The notes beneath the pieces are model-generated. The model saw only the letters and a program-made list of their open reading frames with translations, did no database searches and was not told where the DNA came from. DNA of 64,000 nt from SGZJ01 sp949372955 (GTDB lineage Bacteria; Bacteroidota; Bacteroidia; Flavobacteriales; Flavobacteriaceae), in NCBI GenBank assembly GCA_949372955.1, contig CASIAX010000005.1:1-64000 (forward strand), in the 5' to 3' direction. A program made the position numbers and the translations under genes. This document shows, piece by piece, positions 36,660-45,085 of this stretch (the first letter of the stretch is position 1; each line of letters opens with the position of its first letter).

Positions 36660-37940
36660 ATGGCTTTACATTGGAAGATTTTAATTGGAATGGTTTCAGG
36701 CGTTTTATTTGGTGTGTTAATGCTCAATATTAACGGAGGAGATTTATTTGTTAATAATTGGGTTAAACCTCTAGGTACTATTTTTGTAAAGCTTTTAAAA
36801 TTAATTGCCATTCCTTTAATCTTAGCTTCTTTAATAAAAGGTATTTCTGATCTTAAGGATATATCAAAGTTTAAAACAATTGGATCCAAAACAATTATTA
36901 CATATATAGTAACAACAGTTGTTGCAATATCGATTGGTTTAATCTTAGTTAATGTTATTAATCCTGGTTCAGGTATCTCTAGTGAGACTGTTGAAAGATT
37001 AACAGCTACATATTCTGAAAGTAGTGGAGTTCAATCAAAACTAGCTGAAGCTAATAATCAAATTCAAAGTAGTCCTTTACAATTTTTAGTTGATACTGTT
37101 CCTGATAATGCATTTAAAGCGATGTCTAATAATTCGCTAATGTTACAGGTAATATTTTTCACTATATTTTTAGGAATCAGTATGCTCTTGATTGGAGAAG
37201 AAAAATCAAAACCTCTTAAATCATTTTTTGATTCACTAAACTATGTTGTATTAAAGATGGTTGATTTAATTATGAAGACAGCTCCTTATGCTGTGTTTGC
37301 ACTACTTGCTAGTGTAATAACTTCTTCTAATGATCCGGATCTTTTATTAGCACTGCTAAAGTATAGTGGAGTGGTATGTCTAGGTCTATTTATTATGATA
37401 CTATTTTATTGCACAGTAGTTTACTTTTTCACTAATTCTAATCCTTTAGTTTTCTTAAAAAAAATTAGCCCTGCGCAGCTTTTAGCTTTTTCAACAAGTA
37501 GTAGTGCTGCAACCTTACCATTAACAATGGATAGAGTTGAAAATCATATTGGTGTTGATAAGGAAGTTTCTAGTTTTGTTTTACCTGTAGGAGCTACAAT
37601 TAATATGGACGGAACAAGTTTGTATCAAGCTGTTGCAGCTGTATTTATTGCACAAGCTTTAGAGTTTGACCTTACTTTAGCTGATCAGCTAACAATTGTA
37701 TTAACTGCCTTACTTGCGTCTATAGGTAGTGCTGCAGTCCCTGGGGCTGGTATGGTAATGCTTGTAATAGTTTTAGAATCAATTGGTTTTCCGTCAGATA
37801 AACTAGCCATAGGTTTAGCTTTAATTTTTGCTGTAGATAGACCTTTAGATATGTGTAGGACAGTTGTTAATGTTACAGGAGATGCTGCTGTATCTATGAT
37901 AGTAGGACGCTCTGTTGGTAAGTTTAAAGGAATCAAATAA
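36660..37940 (+). CDS. Dicarboxylate/amino acid:cation symporter (DAACS family)
   Basis: The 426-residue membrane protein has about eight helices and the family hairpin signature FSTSSSAATLPLTMDRVE near 277-294. The NMDGTSLYQ segment follows near 318, then a second re-entrant loop GSAAVPGAGMVML. These residues bind the amino or dicarboxylic acid and sodium. It is a GltP/DctA-type importer; the exact substrate is open. It probably shares the aroC transcript. Confidence 0.9.
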   Translation: MALHWKILIGMVSGVLFGVLMLNINGGDLFVNNWVKPLGTIFVKLLKLIAIPLILASLIKGISDLKDISKFKTIGSKTIITYIVTTVVAISIGLILVNVINPGSGISSETVERLTATYSESSGVQSKLAEANNQIQSSPLQFLVDTVPDNAFKAMSNNSLMLQVIFFTIFLGISMLLIGEEKSKPLKSFFDSLNYVVLKMVDLIMKTAPYAVFALLASVITSSNDPDLLLALLKYSGVVCLGLFIMILFYCTVVYFFTNSNPLVFLKKISPAQLLAFSTSSSAATLPLTMDRVENHIGVDKEVSSFVLPVGATINMDGTSLYQAVAAVFIAQALEFDLTLADQLTIVLTALLASIGSAAVPGAGMVMLVIVLESIGFPSDKLAIGLALIFAVDRPLDMCRTVVNVTGDAAVSMIVGRSVGKFKGIK

Positions 37941-37947
37941 CTTTATA

Positions 37948-38613
37948 TTGCTCTCTAATTTAAATCAAGACTGGAAAATTATTTTACAAAATGAATTAGA
38001 TAAACCTTATTTTATTAATTTATGTAATATAGTTAAAGACGAGTATTCGAAATATTCTTGTTACCCTGCCATTGAAAATATTTTTGATTCGTTAAATTTT
38101 TGTTCTTTTTCTAAACTAAAGGTTGTAATAATAGGGCAGGACCCTTACCACCAACCTAATCAAGCCAATGGTTTATCTTTTTCAGTTACTAAGGGTGTCA
38201 AAATACCTCCTTCATTAAAAAATATCTTTAAAGAATTAAACACAGATATAAACAAACCTATTTCTGAAAGTGGAGATTTAACCTATTTGTCTAATCAAGG
38301 AGTGTTGTTACTAAACTCCTGCTTATCGGTAAGGGATAGCTCAGCAGGTAGTCACTATAATATTGGCTGGGAAATATTCACAGATAGTATTATATCCTAT
38401 ATTTCTAAAAATAAAAAAGATGTGGTTTTTTTACTTTGGGGTAATAAATCAATTATAAAATCTAAACTAATAGATAGTAGTAGACATTTGCTTTTAACCT
38501 CCGGTCATCCATCTCCACTTAGTGCAAATAGAGGATACTGGTTTGGAAATAAACATTTCAGTAAGACTAATAATTATTTAGTTAATAAAAAAAAGGAGAA
38601 AATAGATTGGTAG
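37948..38613 (+). CDS. ung: Uracil-DNA glycosylase
   Basis: The family-1 enzyme removes uracil from DNA. The water-activating loop GQDPYHQPNQANGLSFSV and the late GHPSPLSANRGYWFG motif are intact, with LLLNSCLSVR between. No ATG opens the gene: a TTG at 37948, 8 bp after the symporter stop, gives LLSNLNQDW, matching family N-termini. A longer TTG start at 37915 would overlap the symporter by 26 bp and is less likely. The 221-residue length fits the family. Confidence 0.92.
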   Translation: MLSNLNQDWKIILQNELDKPYFINLCNIVKDEYSKYSCYPAIENIFDSLNFCSFSKLKVVIIGQDPYHQPNQANGLSFSVTKGVKIPPSLKNIFKELNTDINKPISESGDLTYLSNQGVLLLNSCLSVRDSSAGSHYNIGWEIFTDSIISYISKNKKDVVFLLWGNKSIIKSKLIDSSRHLLLTSGHPSPLSANRGYWFGNKHFSKTNNYLVNKKKEKIDW

Positions 38614-38616
38614 TTT

Positions 38617-39117
38617 TTATTTTTTTAATGAGATTGGGTTAATTGCTTCCGTTGTAATGTAAGCTTTAGGATTATTTTTATTTATAATTTTCATAACTTT
38701 TTTTAATTTTTTTCTTGAAACAATACACCAGTAAATTTTAACTGCTCCATCTCTACCTTCACCATTAATAACGGTTACAGCATATCCATTATCTCTTAAA
38801 ACATCAGCTAAATCATTAGACTCAACTGGTGTAAATACCTTTATTACCATGCTACCAACGCCAATCACACCTTCTAAATATGAGCCAAGAATTGTGCCAG
38901 TAGCAAACCCTGCGGCATACCCAGCAATTAATACAGGGTCAGCTATATTTTGTATAACTTTTGAAACAGCAATAATCCATATAGCAGATTCCACTAAACC
39001 AATTAAAGCAGCATGATACGGTTTATTCCTTGAAACAAGCAAAGCTCTTAAGGTACCTAAACTTTGATCTGCTAGTCTAAGTATGAAAATAAAAAGGGTA
39101 GAAATTATAAGTTCGAT
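38617..39117 (-). CDS. DUF2179/UPF0316 membrane protein
   Basis: The protein has three N-terminal hydrophobic segments and a C-terminal DUF2179 domain (YAVTVINGEGRDGAVKIYWCIV). Conserved family residues ADQSLGTLRALLVSRNKPYHA are encoded upstream of the first TTG at 39042, so the start must lie further up. The frame is open to ATC 39117, which would give ELIISTLFIFILRL. No ATG exists there, so an unusual AUC start overlapping the upstream gene by 13 bp is the best choice. The function is unknown. Confidence 0.75.
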   Translation of the reverse strand: MELIISTLFIFILRLADQSLGTLRALLVSRNKPYHAALIGLVESAIWIIAVSKVIQNIADPVLIAGYAAGFATGTILGSYLEGVIGVGSMVIKVFTPVESNDLADVLRDNGYAVTVINGEGRDGAVKIYWCIVSRKKLKKVMKIINKNNPKAYITTEAINPISLKK

Positions 39118-39980
39118 AAACTATTTAATGTTAAAAGAATTAATTTATTTATTGTTTCACTAGGTTTTTTACTGTAAGTACCATTTTCCCTGTTTGCTAA
39201 TATTGCATTTAATGAGATCGCTTCATGCCCTAATATTTTTGACATACCGTAGATAATTGCTGTTTCCATTTCTAGGTTAGTTACTCTATCATTGATAAAT
39301 TGAATTTTATTAAGTTGATCAATAAAATCATCATTAGAAGATTGTATTCTGATTGATCTACCCTGACTGCCGTAAAAGCCATTACAAGTTACTGTAACTC
39401 CGCTAAAATTAGCTATACCATTTAATTTTCCCATTAAGTAATCAGAACAATCAAAGCATAAAGGCAAAAGTTTATTGTTATTGGCTTTATAATTATCTAA
39501 AAATTTATTTACAGGGTTAAACGTAAGCTCTTGGCTTATTTTATAATTATTAAGAAATCCATCAATATCAATTGCTTTAGAACTAATTAGCAAAGAGTCT
39601 ATAGGAATATCAGATTGTATTGAACCAGAAGTACCAATTCTTATTAAATTTAGCTTTGTCAGTGAAGATTTAATATTTCTTGTATTAAAATCTATATTAA
39701 CTAAGGAGTCTAGTTCATTTAATACTATGTCTATATTACCTGAGCCAATTCCAGTAGACAAAACAGAAAGTCTAGTACTTTTATAAATACCAGTAACAGT
39801 TTTAAACTCTCTATTTTGGACAGTAAATTCAATTGAGCTAAAATACTGAGTAATCAAATCTACTCTTGCTGGATCTCCAACTAGAATAATTGTATTAGAT
39901 ATATTTCCAGGCTTTAACTTCAAATGGTATACACTACCATCTTCATTAAATATTAGTTCGGATTCTTTTTGCTTTAACAT
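39105..39980 (-). CDS. Uridine/nucleoside phosphorylase family protein
   Basis: The 291-residue protein has the NP-I fold: ILVGDPARVDLI near 32-43 for phosphate, STGIGSGNIDIVLNEL near 95-110 and a substrate loop ending NLEMETAIIYGMSKILGHEAI near 234-254. This is the pattern of uridine phosphorylases, which release the base and ribose-1-phosphate. The preference for uridine over purine nucleosides is inferred from EMETA. It follows the SUI1 gene by 9 bp in a leftward group. Confidence 0.85.
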   Translation of the reverse strand: MLKQKESELIFNEDGSVYHLKLKPGNISNTIILVGDPARVDLITQYFSSIEFTVQNREFKTVTGIYKSTRLSVLSTGIGSGNIDIVLNELDSLVNIDFNTRNIKSSLTKLNLIRIGTSGSIQSDIPIDSLLISSKAIDIDGFLNNYKISQELTFNPVNKFLDNYKANNNKLLPLCFDCSDYLMGKLNGIANFSGVTVTCNGFYGSQGRSIRIQSSNDDFIDQLNKIQFINDRVTNLEMETAIIYGMSKILGHEAISLNAILANRENGTYSKKPSETINKLILLTLNSLSNL

Positions 39981-39989
39981 ATTTTAATT

Positions 39990-40313
39990 TTATCCTCCGA
40001 CTCTCTTTGTTTCGAAACCTTTAGAATTTAATATTTTCATAATTTTGTCTCTGTAATCTCCTTGAATTATAATGTAATTTTCTTTTACTGAACCACCAAC
40101 GCTTAGAGATTTTTTCAGATCTTTAGCAATAGTCTTTAATTCACTATTATTAATCTTGAAGTTTTCTAAAATAGTAATCGGCTTACCTTTTCTTTTTTCA
40201 TACTTACATATAATCGGCTCATCTTGATATTTTTTATTTTTATCAGTAGAATAAATAGTATCAGTTAACTTATGTTCTGGAAAAAGGTTTTTTAATTGAT
40301 CTTGTAAATCCAT
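39990..40313 (-). CDS. SUI1/eIF1 family translation factor (YciH-like)
   Basis: The 107-residue protein has the SUI1 core (PITILENFKIN, LKKSLSVGGSVKENYIIIQGDYRDKI) at about 48-100. This matches the small bacterial YciH proteins related to eukaryotic eIF1, which may influence start-codon selection. It starts on the last base of the upstream oxygenase gene, so translation is probably coupled. Confidence 0.88.
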   Translation of the reverse strand: MDLQDQLKNLFPEHKLTDTIYSTDKNKKYQDEPIICKYEKRKGKPITILENFKINNSELKTIAKDLKKSLSVGGSVKENYIIIQGDYRDKIMKILNSKGFETKRVGG

Positions 40314-41269
40314 TACTTTTTTAGCATACCTAGTTCAACTAACCTTTCATTTAAAAACTCTCCAGCTGTTATATCCTCAAATGATTTAGGATTATTCTCG
40401 TCAATACAAGATTCAAGAACATCTAACTTCATATCACTTATTGGGTGCATGAAAAACGGAATAGAATATCTGGATTTTTTCATTAACTCTTTCGAAGGGT
40501 TAACAACACGGTGTACGGTGGATTTTAATTTATTATTAGTATGTCTAGAAAGCATGTCTCCAACGTTAATCATTAATTGATCTTTTGATGCAATAGCATC
40601 AATCCACTCACCTTTATTGTTTTTTACCTGTAAACCTCTTCCTTGAGCTCCCATTAATAAAGTGATTAGGTTTATATCTCCGTGTGCTGCAGCTCTAACT
40701 GCATCTTTAGGTTTGTCTAAAATTGGAGGGTAGTGAATTGGTCTTAGTATAGAATTACCATTAGTAAGATATTGATCAAAATAAAACTCATCTAACTCTA
40801 AGTATAATGCTAAAGCTCTAAGGACATATTTAGCAGTTTTTTCTAATAACTTATAGGTTTGTTTACCCACAATATTAAATTCATTATTTTCAGAAATTTC
40901 AACATTCAAAGGATATTCTTTTAAAAGTTTGTCATTTCCTTCAACATATTGACCAAAATGCCAAAACTCTTTTAAATCTCCATGCTTACTTCCTTTAGCC
41001 GATTCTTTTCCAAAGGAAACATAGCCTCTTTGTCCTGAAATACCAGGTATTTCATATTTATTTTTAGTTTTCTGTGGTAAATCAAAAAAGGATTTAATTT
41101 CTTTATATAATTTCTCATTAAATTCAGAATTAAGGAAATGTCCATTTAAGGCAACAAAACCTATTTCTTCAAAAGCTTTACCTATAGATTTAACAAATTC
41201 ATTTTTTTTATTTATGTCTACAGAAAGAAAATCTGTAAGATCTACACTGGGAATTCTATTTGTTTGCAT
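40313..41269 (-). CDS. 2-oxoglutarate/Fe(II) oxygenase, isopenicillin N synthase family
   Basis: The 318-residue protein has the DIOX N-terminal region (FVALNGHFL, QRGYVSFGKE) and the catalytic jelly-roll. Iron ligands are His and Asp in AAHGDINLITLL near 190 and His in STVHRVVNP near 248. RYSIPFFMHP near 265 binds 2-oxoglutarate through Arg and Ser. The substrate cannot be predicted. It is the first gene of a leftward run with SUI1 and the phosphorylase. Confidence 0.87.
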   Translation of the reverse strand: MQTNRIPSVDLTDFLSVDINKKNEFVKSIGKAFEEIGFVALNGHFLNSEFNEKLYKEIKSFFDLPQKTKNKYEIPGISGQRGYVSFGKESAKGSKHGDLKEFWHFGQYVEGNDKLLKEYPLNVEISENNEFNIVGKQTYKLLEKTAKYVLRALALYLELDEFYFDQYLTNGNSILRPIHYPPILDKPKDAVRAAAHGDINLITLLMGAQGRGLQVKNNKGEWIDAIASKDQLMINVGDMLSRHTNNKLKSTVHRVVNPSKELMKKSRYSIPFFMHPISDMKLDVLESCIDENNPKSFEDITAGEFLNERLVELGMLKK

Positions 41270-41388
41270 ATAATTAAAATTTAAAATACAACTTTTTTGT
41301 AATAGTTAATAAAGTTAATAAAGTTAATTAAAAATTAGGCTTGTTAGAATTTTATATTTTATATTTTTATTCAAAATTTATATATTTT

Positions 41389-43365
41389 ATGTTGTTTAAA
41401 ACAGGTGGTATTAAAACATTAAAATTAGTTGAGTTATATACCGCTATGATGAAATCTAGACTTATTGAAGAAAAAATGTTAATTCTTCTTAGACAAGGAA
41501 AAATATCCAAGTGGTTTTCTGGAATAGGTCAAGAAGCTATTTCAATAGGAGTAACAAACGCTTTAAATGACGATGAGTATATATTGCCAATGCACCGTAA
41601 TCTGGGTGTATTTACATCAAGAAATATACCTTTATCAAAATTATTTAGTCAATGGCAAGGTAAAGCTTCCGGATTCACAAAAGGAAGAGACCGATCTTTT
41701 CACTTTGGAACAAAAGAATTTCATATAGTTGGGATGATATCTCATTTAGGCCCTCAAATGGGTGTTGCTGATGGTATTGCATTACATCAACTAATTAATA
41801 AGAAAAATAAAGTTACAGCGGTATTTACAGGTGATGGTGGTACTAGTGAGGGAGATTTTCATGAAGCATTGAATGTTGCTTCAGTATGGAATCTACCTGT
41901 ACTTTTTTGTATTGAAAATAATGGCTATGGATTATCTACTTCAATCGAAGAGCAGTATAATTGTGTCAATCTAGCCGATAGAGGAGTGGGTTACGGAATG
42001 GAATCTCACATAATTGATGGTAATAACATAACTGAAGTTTACACAAAAATATCAGAAATATCTGCAGATATTAGAAAAAAACCAAGACCTGTTTTAATAG
42101 AATTTAAAACTTTTAGAATTAGAGGACACGAAGAAGCTAGTGGGGTAAAGTATGTTCCTAAAGATCTCATTGATACATGGGCGAAAAAAGATCCTATTGC
42201 TAACTTTGAAAATTTTCTTCTTGAAAATGAGTTAATTAACGTTGGAGATATTAAATCCATAAAAGAAATATTAAACAAAGAAATTAACGATAATTTAGAA
42301 ATTGCATACAATGAAGATTATCCAATTGCAAATGTGGAATTTGAATTATCAGATGTTTTCAAAAAGTTTGAATTCAATCATATACTTCCTTCAAAAGAAA
42401 CTAAACACATAAGATTAGTGGATGCTATTTCAGAAGGCTTAGATGAAGCTATGAAAAAAAATGACTCATTAGTTATAATGGGACAAGATATTGCAGAATA
42501 TGGCGGTGTATTTAAAATTACGGAGGGCTTTGTTAAAAAGTATGGTAAAGATAGAGTAAGAAACACTCCTATATGCGAATCTTCTATAATTGAAGTTGCT
42601 ATGGGTTTATCCATTTGTAATACAAAATCTGTAGTAGAATTACAATTTGGAGACTTTATAACTTCTGGTTTTAATCCAGTAGTTAATTATCTCGCTAAAT
42701 CTTATTATAGATGGGGGCAAAACGCAGATGTTGTATTAAGAATGCCTTGTGGAGCAGGAGTAGGAGCAGGTCCTTTTCATTCTCAAACAAACGAAGCTTG
42801 GTTTACTAAAACGCCAGGTTTAAAGGTTGTTTATCCTGCTTTTCCAGCAGATGCAAAAGGGCTTCTGACAGCGTCAATAGAAGATCCAAACCCTGTTTTA
42901 TTTTTTGAGCATAAGGCATTGTATAGAAGTATTCGTCAAGATGTACCTGTCGATTATTACAATATACCTATTGGAAAAGCTTGCAGTTTAATGACCGGTA
43001 GTGATTTAACTATAATTACCTACGGAGCGCCAGTACATAAAGCTTTAGATATAGTAAAAAGTAGGGATACATATTCTTTTGATTTAATTGATCTGAGAAC
43101 TTTGTGCCCTTTAGATAAAGATGCTATAATTAATTCAGTTAAAAAGACTGGAAAGGCCATTATACTACAAGAAGATTCCATGTTTGGAGGTTTAGCTTCT
43201 GAGATATCTTCAATTATAATGGAGAATTGCTTTGAGTATTTGGATGCACCTGTAATAAGAGTAGCCAGTTTAGATACTCCAATACCATTTGAAAAAAGTT
43301 TAGAAGATCAATACTTACCTTATGACAGGTTTGAGGCGGAATTAGACAAACTCCTTGAGTATTAA
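41389..43365 (+). CDS. 2-oxoacid (branched-chain type) dehydrogenase E1, alpha-beta fusion
   Basis: The first half (to about residue 330) is E1 alpha with the thiamine-diphosphate motif GDGGTSEGDFHEALN...NNGYGLST. The second half is E1 beta (GQDIAEYGGVFKITEGF, ESSIIEVAMGL, HSQTNEAWFTKTPGLKV). Fused E1 is usual in Bacteroidota. It decarboxylates a 2-oxoacid, probably branched-chain, for transfer to E2 lipoate; no E2 or E3 gene is nearby. I use ATG 41389; the preceding codons from 41341 encode an unlikely aromatic-rich leader. Confidence 0.88.
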   Translation: MLFKTGGIKTLKLVELYTAMMKSRLIEEKMLILLRQGKISKWFSGIGQEAISIGVTNALNDDEYILPMHRNLGVFTSRNIPLSKLFSQWQGKASGFTKGRDRSFHFGTKEFHIVGMISHLGPQMGVADGIALHQLINKKNKVTAVFTGDGGTSEGDFHEALNVASVWNLPVLFCIENNGYGLSTSIEEQYNCVNLADRGVGYGMESHIIDGNNITEVYTKISEISADIRKKPRPVLIEFKTFRIRGHEEASGVKYVPKDLIDTWAKKDPIANFENFLLENELINVGDIKSIKEILNKEINDNLEIAYNEDYPIANVEFELSDVFKKFEFNHILPSKETKHIRLVDAISEGLDEAMKKNDSLVIMGQDIAEYGGVFKITEGFVKKYGKDRVRNTPICESSIIEVAMGLSICNTKSVVELQFGDFITSGFNPVVNYLAKSYYRWGQNADVVLRMPCGAGVGAGPFHSQTNEAWFTKTPGLKVVYPAFPADAKGLLTASIEDPNPVLFFEHKALYRSIRQDVPVDYYNIPIGKACSLMTGSDLTIITYGAPVHKALDIVKSRDTYSFDLIDLRTLCPLDKDAIINSVKKTGKAIILQEDSMFGGLASEISSIIMENCFEYLDAPVIRVASLDTPIPFEKSLEDQYLPYDRFEAELDKLLEY

Positions 43366-43586
43366 TGTTACAGGACAAACAAATACTAATAGATTTATCT
43401 AAAATGAAAATGCCTTTTGGTAAATACAAGGGTAGATATTTAATTGATTTGCCCGAACATTATATAGTTTGGTATAAAAATAAGGGATTTCCATCTGGTA
43501 AACTCGGAAAACAACTTGAACTTGTTTATGAACTTCAATTAAACGGACTTGAAGATATTGTTAGAGAGGTCAGGAGAAGATATTAA
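43365..43586 (+). CDS. DUF3820 family protein
   Basis: The 73-residue protein shows MPFGKYKGRYLIDLPEHY near 16-33 and WYKNKGFPSGKLGKQL, the DUF3820 pattern also seen near nuclease-related proteins. Its ATG overlaps the stop of the E1 gene (TAATG), which implies translational coupling. The function is unknown. Confidence 0.8.
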   Translation: MLQDKQILIDLSKMKMPFGKYKGRYLIDLPEHYIVWYKNKGFPSGKLGKQLELVYELQLNGLEDIVREVRRRY

Positions 43587-43614
43587 TATTTAATTAAATT
43601 AAAAAAAACAGATA

Positions 43615-43848
43615 ATGGATGCATTATTATTAGATATAGAATTGACTGAGTGGGTAGGTTATTTAGCAATGACAGTTTTACTTGTGTCATTTATGATGAA
43701 AAACGTAATTAAACTTAGAATAATCAACAGCGTTGGTTGTTTGTTTTTTGTAATATATGGCTTAATGATTTCTCAATATCCCATTGTTATAACTAACCTT
43801 GCTATTATATTAATTAACCTATATTATTTACTTTTAAAAAAAGATTAG
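43615..43848 (+). CDS. Small three-helix membrane protein (YgjV/PQ-loop-like)
   Basis: The 77-residue protein has three hydrophobic segments (about 12-30, 36-52 and 56-74) with WVGYLAMTVLLVSFMMKN at the start, a pattern of half-size PQ-loop or YgjV proteins. Homologues are sometimes misnamed uroporphyrinogen decarboxylase; nothing here supports that. It is the last gene of a rightward group, tail-to-tail with the dipeptidase. Confidence 0.65.
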   Translation: MDALLLDIELTEWVGYLAMTVLLVSFMMKNVIKLRIINSVGCLFFVIYGLMISQYPIVITNLAIILINLYYLLLKKD

Positions 43849-43862
43849 TATCTCTAAGTTAA

Positions 43863-44990
43863 TTATAACCTTTGAAGTTGATTTGAAATCAAAGTGACTT
43901 CATCTAAAACTCTAAGTAAATTTCCTGACCATAATTTCTCTATTTCTATCTCAGTATAATTTCTTTTTACTAATTCTAAAGTTACATTAAATGTTTCTGA
44001 AGCATCACTCCAACCTTCAATACCGCCCCCTCCGTCAAAGTCACTACTTATTCCAACATGGTTAATACCCATTGAATTGACTAAATAATCAATATGGTCA
44101 ACAAAATCAGACACATCTACTTTTTGAGTATTGCTTACTTTTACCTTTTCAGAATTTAAGTAAGATTTAAATGCGACTGTTTGAACTACTCCACCATTTT
44201 CTTTTATCCAACCTAGCTGCTCATCATCTAAATTTCTACTATGATTACATAATGTTCTTGCGGATGAGTGAGAGGCAATAACTGGTGCTTTACTTAAACT
44301 TATCATTTGTTTAATAGCTTTTTTAGATGGATGAGAGATATCTATCATCATTCCTAGTTTATTCATTTCTTTAATTACTTCAATACCAAGTTGGCTAAGT
44401 CCATTGTGTAAATAAACTCCATCGGACTCACCAGTATTACTGTCACTTAGTTGACTATGCCCATTATGAGCTAATGACATGTAACGTGCTCCCATATCAT
44501 AAAATTTTTGAACATTTGCAATATCTGTACCGATTGGATAGCCATTTTCAACTCCAATCATAGCAACTTTTTTTCCAGTAATATGAATTTTCCTCACATC
44601 ATCAGATGTAAGTGCTAACCCAATTCTATCAGGTGCATAGAAATTAACTAAATTATGAATAGCCTCAAATTTAGATACTGCATTATCATAAGCAATTTTA
44701 TACCCTTTTTTAGTTAAGTCTCCTTGACCTGTATATACTACAAACCAAGCTACATCTAACCCACCAGATTCCATTTTTGGAATATTACATTGTGTGTTTA
44801 AATTTTGAGAATAATTTATAGAGTCTGTGAAATTTTTAACATCTATATCACAGTGAGTATCAAGAGTTATAATATTGTCATGTATTGTTTTTGCTTTCTC
44901 TAAAAGATTATTGTTATCATTTTTGACTTTTAAAAGATAAACAACTATAATAATAACTATTAAAATAGCGGCTTTAATATAAGAGTTCAT
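43863..44990 (-). CDS. Membrane dipeptidase (renal dipeptidase family, M19)
   Basis: The 375-residue protein has an N-terminal membrane anchor (AAILIVIIIVVYLLKV). Zinc-site motifs follow: LDTHCDID near 43-50, GVENGYPIG with a bridging Glu near 147, DISHPSKKA near 220, ASHSSARTLCNH near 240-251 and GISSDFDGG near 317-325. It hydrolyses dipeptides outside the cytoplasm. It is divergent from the helicase gene. Confidence 0.9.
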   Translation of the reverse strand: MNSYIKAAILIVIIIVVYLLKVKNDNNNLLEKAKTIHDNIITLDTHCDIDVKNFTDSINYSQNLNTQCNIPKMESGGLDVAWFVVYTGQGDLTKKGYKIAYDNAVSKFEAIHNLVNFYAPDRIGLALTSDDVRKIHITGKKVAMIGVENGYPIGTDIANVQKFYDMGARYMSLAHNGHSQLSDSNTGESDGVYLHNGLSQLGIEVIKEMNKLGMMIDISHPSKKAIKQMISLSKAPVIASHSSARTLCNHSRNLDDEQLGWIKENGGVVQTVAFKSYLNSEKVKVSNTQKVDVSDFVDHIDYLVNSMGINHVGISSDFDGGGGIEGWSDASETFNVTLELVKRNYTEIEIEKLWSGNLLRVLDEVTLISNQLQRL

Positions 44991-45037
44991 AAGTAAGTGT
45001 TTTACTATAAAAATATAAAATAAATAATGTTTTATAG

Positions 45038-45067
45038 TTGAAAAACTAACTAAAGTTGGTATTTTTG
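45038..45067 (+). promoter_or_regulatory. Bacteroidota-type promoter of the helicase gene
   Basis: TTG at 45038-45040 and TATTTTTG at 45060-45067 are 19 nt apart, a good match to the consensus. The start of transcription would be near 45072, so the helicase must begin at ATG 45086 rather than at the upstream TTG 45056. Confidence 0.65.
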
Positions 45068-45085
45068 CCCACCAACATTTTTCAA

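Noticed and set aside
45056..45085. Upstream TTG start for the helicase
   Set aside because: The TATTTTTG promoter box overlaps this stretch, so it would not be transcribed.
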